DNA of 64,000 nucleotides. It comes from Clavelina lepadiformis. Lineage: Eukaryota; Chordata; Ascidiacea; Aplousobranchia; Clavelinidae. Location of the stretch: NCBI RefSeq assembly GCF_947623445.1, contig NC_135246.1, positions 17,405,856 through 17,469,855 of the forward strand, in the 5' to 3' direction. Shown piece by piece: positions 56,966 through 64,000 of the stretch. Every line of letters starts with the position of its first letter. The first letter of the stretch is position 1. The notes below the pieces were generated by a model. That model was not told the DNA's origin and did not search any database. It was given only the letters and a program-made list of their open reading frames with translations. The position numbers and the translations under genes are program-made.

Positions 56966-58497
56966 CAGTGTTTCTCAACCCCGAGTCCGCGGACTCATTT
57001 GAGTCCGCGTAAGGTTTTTGTGAGTCCGCAAGCCCATTAATTTACCGTATATAATTAGGCATAGGTCATAATTTTCGCGACGGTTCTTCGCCTCAAAAAG
57101 TAGGGGTCGCAAGAAATACCTTGGTGTGTTGGATAATTTTGGTAATTACAACATTCGTTTGTTGGTAATTTAAAATAGTCTGATTCAGAGTCTTGTTTAT
57201 TTCTATTGTTACGGTGGTGGCAATCCAATCCAAGAATTATTCCTTAATTCTTTCGTTCTCTTCTGCTTCTTCCAATTCCTGGCGTGCAAATCACCTCCTT
57301 TTTTCTCTTTTTTAAAAGAAGTTCCCAAGTGTCAGAGCTTTTTTGTTTCTTTCCTTCTCTCGCAATGCAATTTCACCAGCGCACGTTACACCAGGTTGTG
57401 CTTGCAAATGTCTGTGCATAAGCCAGTTTAGGCATTATTGGTGGCGAAAAGACCTCGCCATAGTTTTCAAAGAAGTTGTTTCTGTTGTCAATTTTATTAA
57501 ATCTCGTCCCTTGCACACTCGTTTATTTCTTGTATCATGTGAAGAAATGGGGGCAGAATACAATGGGCTTCTGTTCCAATTAACATTCGTTGGTTATCGC
57601 GAGGAAAGGTACTGGAGCTAGAGAGTGGCCAACCTTCGAGATAAAATCAGCACCTTTTTGAAAGAACAGAAACATGAATTTGTTGATCTCTTTAGCGATG
57701 ACAAATGGATTGCCAAATTGCTTTTCTTAGCTATTTTTTTCAGCCATGTGAACCAATTGAATGGCTCTATGCAGGGAAAAGACAAAAATATTTTAGATGT
57801 AACAGAAAGCATTGATGCGTTTGCGCGGTATTCGTCGGATCTTTCTTGAGCACCTCGATACATTTGTTTCAGAGCTGGATCGATATATTCCTTCCCACAG
57901 TTATAACAAGATGTTTAACTGGGTACGAAATACTTTTGAGGTGTCAGCGTTAGAGGTTAATTCAGAAATAAATTGCTTCGCTGAACAGTTGATTGTCCTG
58001 CAAAGTTTACAGATGTGGAGAGACAAGTTCAAAATTGTTTCTCTGTTTCAATTTTGGGCGAATGTTCTTTCGAAGGAACCTAATCTATCCGACCTCTACA
58101 AACAAGCAGCAATAGCTCTTTTGCTTTTTTCCGACTACATACTTGTGTGAAGCTGGATTTTCAACTTAACTATGCTTAAAACCAAATACCAGAACTAACT
58201 TCAACCGGAAAATGATATCAGGTGTGCATTGACAACCATAATTCCTGATTTCGACAAACTTGTGAAGCAAGTCCAGGGACAAAGTTCTCATTGAGATAGG
58301 TTGAGCAAAGGTCGTAATTTTCAAGGTTCTCACTGAGATTTATAGTGCATATGTGCCCAATAAACAAAACGCTTCTGCTTTTTTATCTTACAGTTTTAGT
58401 GTTGAACTAACTTATTTTTTATTCCTATTACATGAGTCCGCGAATACTTATGTTAAAAGGAAAATAGTCCATGGGCTAAAAAGGTTGAGAAACACTG
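56966..58497 (+). mobile_element. Decayed hAT transposon with 8-bp target duplication (1532 bp)
   Basis: Inverted ends CAGTGTTTCTCAACC (56966-56980) and GGTTGAGAAACACTG (58483-58497) are perfect 15-bp complements. A perfect 8-bp duplication GTCTAGGG flanks them (56958-56965 and 58498-58505). AGTCCGCG repeats sit inside both ends. The interior carries C-terminal hAT transposase relics; the N-terminal half is absent, so this is an internally deleted, non-autonomous element. Confidence 0.93.
57343..58150 (+). pseudogene. hAT transposase fragment (ZBED5/SCAND3-like), frameshifted
   Basis: Three successive frames (57343-57621, 57625-57849, 57812-58150) resemble consecutive parts of hAT transposases domesticated as ZBED5, FAM200 and SCAND3. 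Signs are VVNFIKSRPLHTRLF followed by CEEMGAEY, then FLKEQKHEFVDLF and WIAKLLFLAIFFSHVNQLN, then the C-terminal dimerisation end with PNLSDLY. At least one frameshift and an internal stop separate the pieces near 57600, and a further frame change occurs near 57840. The N-terminal BED finger and the first catalytic acidic residue are missing, so it cannot encode an active transposase. Confidence 0.85.
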
Positions 58498-59488
58498 GTC
58501 TAGGGCAATCACAAAAGTTCTGCAGTTTCGACAAGAAATCATGTGAGCATATACACAACGTTTGGCGCACACTGAAATGTCAAATCTTTGTTTATCTTCA
58601 TTAAAATTGACGTTCAAACAAACCACTCTTTTTTTGCTTATTTATAACAAACCGGAGTGATAGATAAACTATTTACCGTGAATGTTGATGAATCGTGTGT
58701 GTGCAGGTACCATGCACGCTTTCCATTGGGCCGTGAACCATTAACATTAAGCAGGGACTGATATTTTTACACAAAATAAAAAATTTCAAACCAAAATAAT
58801 GTTCATTTCTGTCATTAACTACTAAACTGCCTATATATACTACAATACAGACATTGAACCAAATTTTTGAATAGCCTACTTATCTGGGATGTCACCTAAA
58901 CGTAGGACTTTTTCTATGTAACGCAGTAATGGATGTAAGCTAGGCTACCACAAGAAATCACAACTGCTATGTAATCGTCAATATGTAAATGTTATCGGCC
59001 TGGGGTGGGACTATGCCTATAGGCTATACTTTGCCGCAGCTACTCACAACACTTATCCACGGCAGCCGTTACCTGAGGTGCTTAAAATTATCACAGCTTA
59101 AAAGTCTCCGGCACTCAGTTAAACGAAACCGAGGCTTAATTGAGTCAGTTGATTCTGTGGCTGAATCTAGTCTCCAGATAGGCTATGCCAGCCTTTAAAA
59201 ACTCACCTATTTTCGGAATTAGTCTGTATGACAACACGCAGTGTTTATAAGTTAACCATCATTTGAAGAAAAGCTGATTTTCCAGATTCCCCAAGCAAAA
59301 CCACCCAATTATTCCCCGACAAAGTTGTCTTTTGGGAGTTCCTTTATCGCCGTTGCGTATTCGCCCATCCAAAAGACATATTTCTGCAGCTGGAAGAAAA
59401 GTGGAAGTCTTTCGAAACAAAAATCACCTTTCCTTCTCTGACTTAGATGGAAAAATAAGTGTATTTTCCTTGTCTTCATTTTGTACTG
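58498..59488. other. Intergenic, no gene supported
   Basis: Upstream of the kinase pair on the minus strand. A strong minus-strand splice donor context (GAAAATAG|GTGAGT) near 59213 could end a 5' UTR exon of kinase 2. No coding frame is supported. Confidence 0.35.
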
Positions 59489-59995
59489 TGACGGTTACGT
59501 CATGAGTGTTGAGTTGTTTTCGAAATGCTGAAATTTTGTTTTGAGATTTTGCAATTCAATTGTTGACCGGACTTGAATTCTCCTTAATGACGTTCAGATA
59601 AATTACCTCGCTTGAACTGGTGTGCCATATATATATCGATGTAATGTTTGCAACCCTTCTTTTTACGTTATCGATTTCACTGGTTACTACTGCGCAATGT
59701 AACATTCAGTAAGCTTTGCCCGAAGGTGAAAGCCTTTGTATCTGATAAAATAAATAAAATGGGAACTTTATCATTTAGTAATATGCATAGACAGAATTTA
59801 AGCAACTAACAGCATTGTCACTCCGTTTGAGAAATGAGAAGTCATACCATCGAAGCAGAAGTAAAACAAGTTATCAACCATCAATCGTCCTCACTCTTAT
59901 TGCTACAGCCGCCAGTGAAGCCGGTCTTTATGGCGAATATGTTTGTTGTGTAATACTTCACACAAGTAATACGGAAACAAATCTTTATTTGTTAT
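59489..59995 (+). repeat. LTR-like repeat R1, copy 2 (507 bp), uninterrupted
   Basis: Begins TGTGACGG and ends TTTGTTATA, flanked by GTAC on both sides (59485-59488 and 59996-59999). It matches 4007-5123 after removal of the insertions there. It contains CCATATATATATCG near 59627 and AATAAATAAA about 125 bases later. The 4-bp duplication supports an LTR or an LTR-like transposon end-to-end insertion. Confidence 0.65.
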
Positions 59996-61464
59996 AGTAC
60001 CAACAATAATTTTGAAGTGGCAAACCAACCTGAATTATTTCGACATTATAAGCGATTGTAATTGTGAAGATCAAAATACTCAATGATGACGCAAAGTCTT
60101 GGTTTTCAGTGATGTATGCCTACCATATTTTTATCGCCTAAAAAGAGGACAATTTCCCGAGAAAGTAGAACAAATAGTGTTTTACGTTTAAAGAATTTAT
60201 CACATCTTTTTCGATAATTGTACGCATATGTACAAATAATTCTTTCAGCTTCAAAATCATTACGTCCTTTTCTGAAACAAGGATACTTCTGTTGCAGTTC
60301 ATCAGAAAACAAAGTAGTTCATCAGAAAACACCTATTCCTCTTTGGCATTATTGCTTAGCTTTAATTAGCTTTTATGGTTGTCTAAATTAAAACAATGAT
60401 AAAAAAATGATTAGACCTCAAGCTGTCGCAGAAAATTCATTTGACTTTACTAAGGTGTCATGCCAACAAGTCACATAAAAATATTATCCTGTTGAAAGTA
60501 GCCTATAAGCAAGAAAACGCAAAATGCAAAAAGGAGGCAATTTGGGCATTTTTCAGTGTCCTCGGAGGACAATTCATTTTTCTTTAGAAAAAGGACATTT
60601 GGCAGCCCTTACGTAATTGGCAATAAATTCTTTGCTACTGCTAGGTGGCAGTATGTGAACAATATCATCAGTTCATCACAGTCACGCGGTGATCCAAATT
60701 TGTGAAACTATTGCATTATGGCTGCAGCTTTTGTAACTTGGACGTAGGCTACTACGATCTTTGTCGTGACGCGATTTTACATCTAGAACATTTTCACCGG
60801 AATAAGTTCAGAATAACTTCAGTGATGGCAACCATAGTATATTTATTGAGTGATGTTGTTTAACCAGTCTATATGTAGACTGTCTGACCATCTACGACGA
60901 GGTTAGCACCAGATTTTTCGATCTACGCAGTCAATGGTGAAAATAATAAATACATTACAACAAGCAACAATTTCTCGTAGCTTTTTCATGCTTAACTAAA
61001 TATTACCTTTTTTAAATTATACCGGGATCGTTCGGTATATTTTTCGCCGAGTAGCCTACTGTACCCGAACCGTTACCGACGGTACTTTCAAACTATCGAT
61101 TGCCCACCTCTGGCTTTGACTTGTATTTTTCCAAGTTTTCCTGTTGTTGTTTCCCTGACTACCCTAACACTAGTAGACAGTGCAGATTATCAACAGTTAA
61201 GTTATAAGTTCAGGGTAAGAATTAATTGGTTAGTAGTTACCACATTATCAATATACTGAGATTTATTAAAATGAATAGATTGACTTTAAGCTAAAACCAA
61301 AATAGCAAGGTAAGGTGCTATGGTAGGCGAAAGTTATCGACGGCAAGCACATTGAAAGGCGCTAATATTAATAGCTAATATTCGCTGGCAGAAATTTCAC
61401 GGTTGTCGAATTTTCACCCAGCAGTTATCTTTGTTGCAATATCCGATGACTAATACGTTGTAAT
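59996..61464. other. Intergenic, no gene seen
   Basis: AT-rich. A short tandem pair of AGTTCATCAGAAAACA lies near 60300. Nothing else recognised. Confidence 0.4.
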
Positions 61465-61800
61465 CATGGTTGCCGTCCTTATTTCTAAGATTTGTCTTTA
61501 TTTTAAAGGTCCGTGTCTTAGAAAATATGTTTGTCCTTTTTTTCTAAGAAATGTCCTTATTTTCACTTGCGTCCTTATTTTCGTCCTTATTTTTAGGGCA
61601 GAGGTTCCTATTTTGGGCATTTTGACACCTTTAGTATACCATTTTGTACCAAAGAGATACCAAAATTAAGAACATGCAGATAGTGTCTTTTTTTAGGAAC
61701 ATTTTTAGAACATTTCTCCAGTTGTGCACTGTTTAAGGTTGCATTCGTCTTTCGTTTCCTAGTCGTCCTTATTTTTGAGTTGAGACCGATGGCAACCATG
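61465..61800. mobile_element. hAT-like MITE with GTCCTTATTT repeats (336 bp)
   Basis: Inverted ends CATGGTTGCCGTC and GATGGCAACCATG, flanked by GTTGTAAT (61457-61464) and GTTATAAT (61801-61808), an 8-bp duplication with one mismatch. The motif GTCCTTATTT recurs about five times inside. The terminal bases differ from the usual CAG of hAT, so the superfamily is uncertain. Confidence 0.65.
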
Positions 61801-64000
61801 GTTATAATACTAGCTAAACACTTCCACATACGTAGCTCAGAATTTATGCAAAACACAAAGACAATTCATGACGACACAGAACATGTCTTTTTTATGAATT
61901 GGTCGGCGCCATTTTAACCGTTTTACAACCGTGGCAATAATTCGTGAATCACTTTAGCCGTTGTTATAACTTGTAAACCATAGTCATTAAATTTAGACTT
62001 TAGAACACAATAAAGATTTAAATCCACTAACAAAAAAGGTTGGTATTGTACAGTATAGCTACAAGGCAAAGTTACGCGAGTTAGATGCGTGAATTTTCAA
62101 AAGAAAAAGATACTTTGTTGGTGATAAAAATATTTATCGAACGTATTTTAAAGGTGCCACGCACAACAAAAGTAGGAAACACTGTTTTGTGTGGATGACT
62201 GGATGTAGAAGTAACGCTATAGCTTTAATAAGACTTCCTTATGACAGGTCATTGTAACTATTACATAGGCTTACTTCAACCAGTTACTGGTATAGGCGCG
62301 TGTGCTTTGCACAACCGCACGTATGTTGGTGTGTGCGCGCGAGAATTTCTATTTTTATTTCCTCATGACGTCTAAACGCCAAAAAGGGCATCACGTGAGC
62401 ATGTTTTTTCGTCTTCCAAATTCGACGAAGTCACATGATTGTGATGGAATAATTAGAAGTTTCAACAAGACAGCTAAGTATTCTCATTCTTAGACTAACC
62501 AAACAATTCTGACGAGTAGCGGTATTACCACACCGCCGATTTGAGGTTGCGTTACAGCTTTAACCACTTTGTATTTTGTTTAATCTGCATTGAAAACGCT
62601 ATCTCGTTAATGAGATTAGTTTTATGTCAGTAGAGTGAACAGACACTACAGATAGCCTACAGACAAAAATAGTTGACAGTTTGATAGTTAATCAACGACT
62701 GTAATATAATCTTTTCCTTTTGTACATTACGTACAAGATGGTCATTGTTTAATGACCACATCATTTTCATATGAAAAGCAATACAAGACATGGCAGAATT
62801 TGTGATTTGAAATGAACATAAAACATATTTCGATGAGTTGGCGTCTGAAATACAGATCTAGAAGCTTTGAACCCTGACAGTACAAGTACACATCGCAAGA
62901 TGTTCAGTCTTCACTGCGTGTATCATGTAATACTGAATTAGAAATTACATACGTAGGCTACGCAACAGAAAGAAATGGATTCGAACGGGCCTAGCTAGTA
63001 TAACAGGTTACTGGTAAACAAGAAATAATTTCAGCATGAGCTAGTAATTCCTGTGATGTGTGTTTGACCGAATAAAACTGACCAATTTTAGGTCATCGAA
63101 ACTTTTGTGACGTATAAAAACGTCATAATGAGAGAGAAAAATCTACGTCGTTTTGCGCGCGCGTGACTCAGCTTTTCAATTACTAGCGTTAAAAAGCTAT
63201 GATCGGACGCTAGAATTAGATTAATGGGTCTTTGCGTCTTGTGTGCCTTACAAATACATTCATAGCTGCTTGCTGTAGGTACTAGATATGAATCAGCGGT
63301 TATGTTTTGAAGCGGTGCGTATGCGGAAGTGGCTACCGTAGATTTTATTGTTGCACCACGCATATATGTCATGTAGACATGACTTTAACACTAATGGAAG
63401 GCGAAGTGAAATTTTAATAAAGAAGTATACTGTAGGTAGGGTAGTTGTCTTACGTGTTATATCAGATTTAATCTTGCGTCTCGAGACCGACTGGAAGAAT
63501 GGTATTTTAAGCAATTCTATCAGTTCCGCAAATTTCTAGTTCACAACAATAGAAAACTATTTCGTACATTTGGCATAGCGAGGATACGCCCCGAACTTTT
63601 ATGCTAGACAAAAGGCTGAATAGCTTCAAAATAAAACCAGAAATGTCATCGTTACTCTCTCAGACCAAAAAAGAAACCTTCGTACACGTTTAATGTTTAA
63701 ATAGGTATAGATTTGCCAAATCACCGTTGTTGATTTTTGTCGGTGTAATACGTAGATATGCCCATTGTTCGCTTCATGGAAATCTGCCACGGGCAAGCAT
63801 GTTGCTTATTTTAGTCTCGGGTGCTTGTCGATATATTTGTATATGCACTCTATTCAAATGTGACTAAAGGCAGTGTTGATATAAAAAACAGAGGAAGGAA
63901 CGTGTTATTAATTTATTAACAGTTCTGTTAGCAGTGTTATAGAAATGTTCGTAGTTAAGAGAAGCCAAGATAACGATGTTTACTTTCACAGAAGACATTT
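61801..64000. other. Window end, no gene supported
   Basis: AT-rich sequence with only short frames lacking family resemblance. A gene may start beyond the window edge. Confidence 0.4.

Noticed and set aside
59200..59400. P-loop-like LLGESGKS reading on the minus strand
   Set aside because: The surrounding frame is broken by stops within about 15 residues on one side and does not extend into a recognisable GTPase.
60106..60332. Short frames repeating MFSDEL
   Set aside because: Generated by a 16-bp tandem duplication; no domain.
62302..62493. 63-residue frame with a THAP-like SMFFRLPNS segment
   Set aside because: No C2CH zinc ligands in the right spacing; one short resemblance only.

Overview
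This is animal nuclear DNA: AT-rich, with genes split by spliceosomal introns, conserved metazoan protein families, box C/D snoRNAs inside introns, and many small DNA transposons and solo LTRs. The short introns, close gene spacing, intronless RPS18 and transposon types suggest a non-vertebrate deuterostome, perhaps a tunicate. That placement is inference and only weakly supported.

Layout. 1-3.0 kb: RPL13A (six exons) hosting three box C/D snoRNA candidates, one U34-like and two U33-like. 4.0-6.4 kb: a nested stack of transposable elements. 8.4-8.85 kb: SRP19 (one exon), convergent with RIOX2/MINA (minus, eight exons, 9.7-12.6 kb). 13.2 kb: intronless RPS18, then PDHA1 (ten exons, 14.0-17.9 kb). 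18.3-23.0 kb: CTP synthase (minus, 15 exons), divergent from DDX51 (plus, 11 exons, 28.1-32.4 kb).

The CTPS-DDX51 block is then repeated head to tail: about 15.6 kb (18.26-33.9 kb) is copied as 33.9-48.3 kb. The second CTPS is a rearranged pseudogene: start codon and P-loop lost, exons 10-12 deleted, and exon 6 present three times in a 942-bp tandem repeat. The second DDX51 keeps a full open coding sequence, but two of its splice donors are weaker. Elements found in only one copy (a hAT MITE and a fold-back element in copy A, a solo LTR in copy B) appear to have inserted after the duplication.

51.2-52.0 kb: a six-finger C2H2 protein. 53.6-56.7 kb: two paralogous intronless protein kinases (minus) with an HGD catalytic loop. 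57-58.5 kb: a decayed hAT transposon with perfect 8-bp target duplications. 59.5-64 kb: a second LTR-like repeat and a hAT-like MITE, with no gene I can support.

Functionally, the housekeeping genes cover translation (RPL13A, RPS18, the snoRNAs, DDX51), secretory targeting (SRP19), ribosome-linked hydroxylation (RIOX2), carbon metabolism (PDHA1) and nucleotide synthesis (CTPS). Exon boundaries were worked out by hand from reading frame, splice motifs and remembered family sequence, and the phases close in every complete model.
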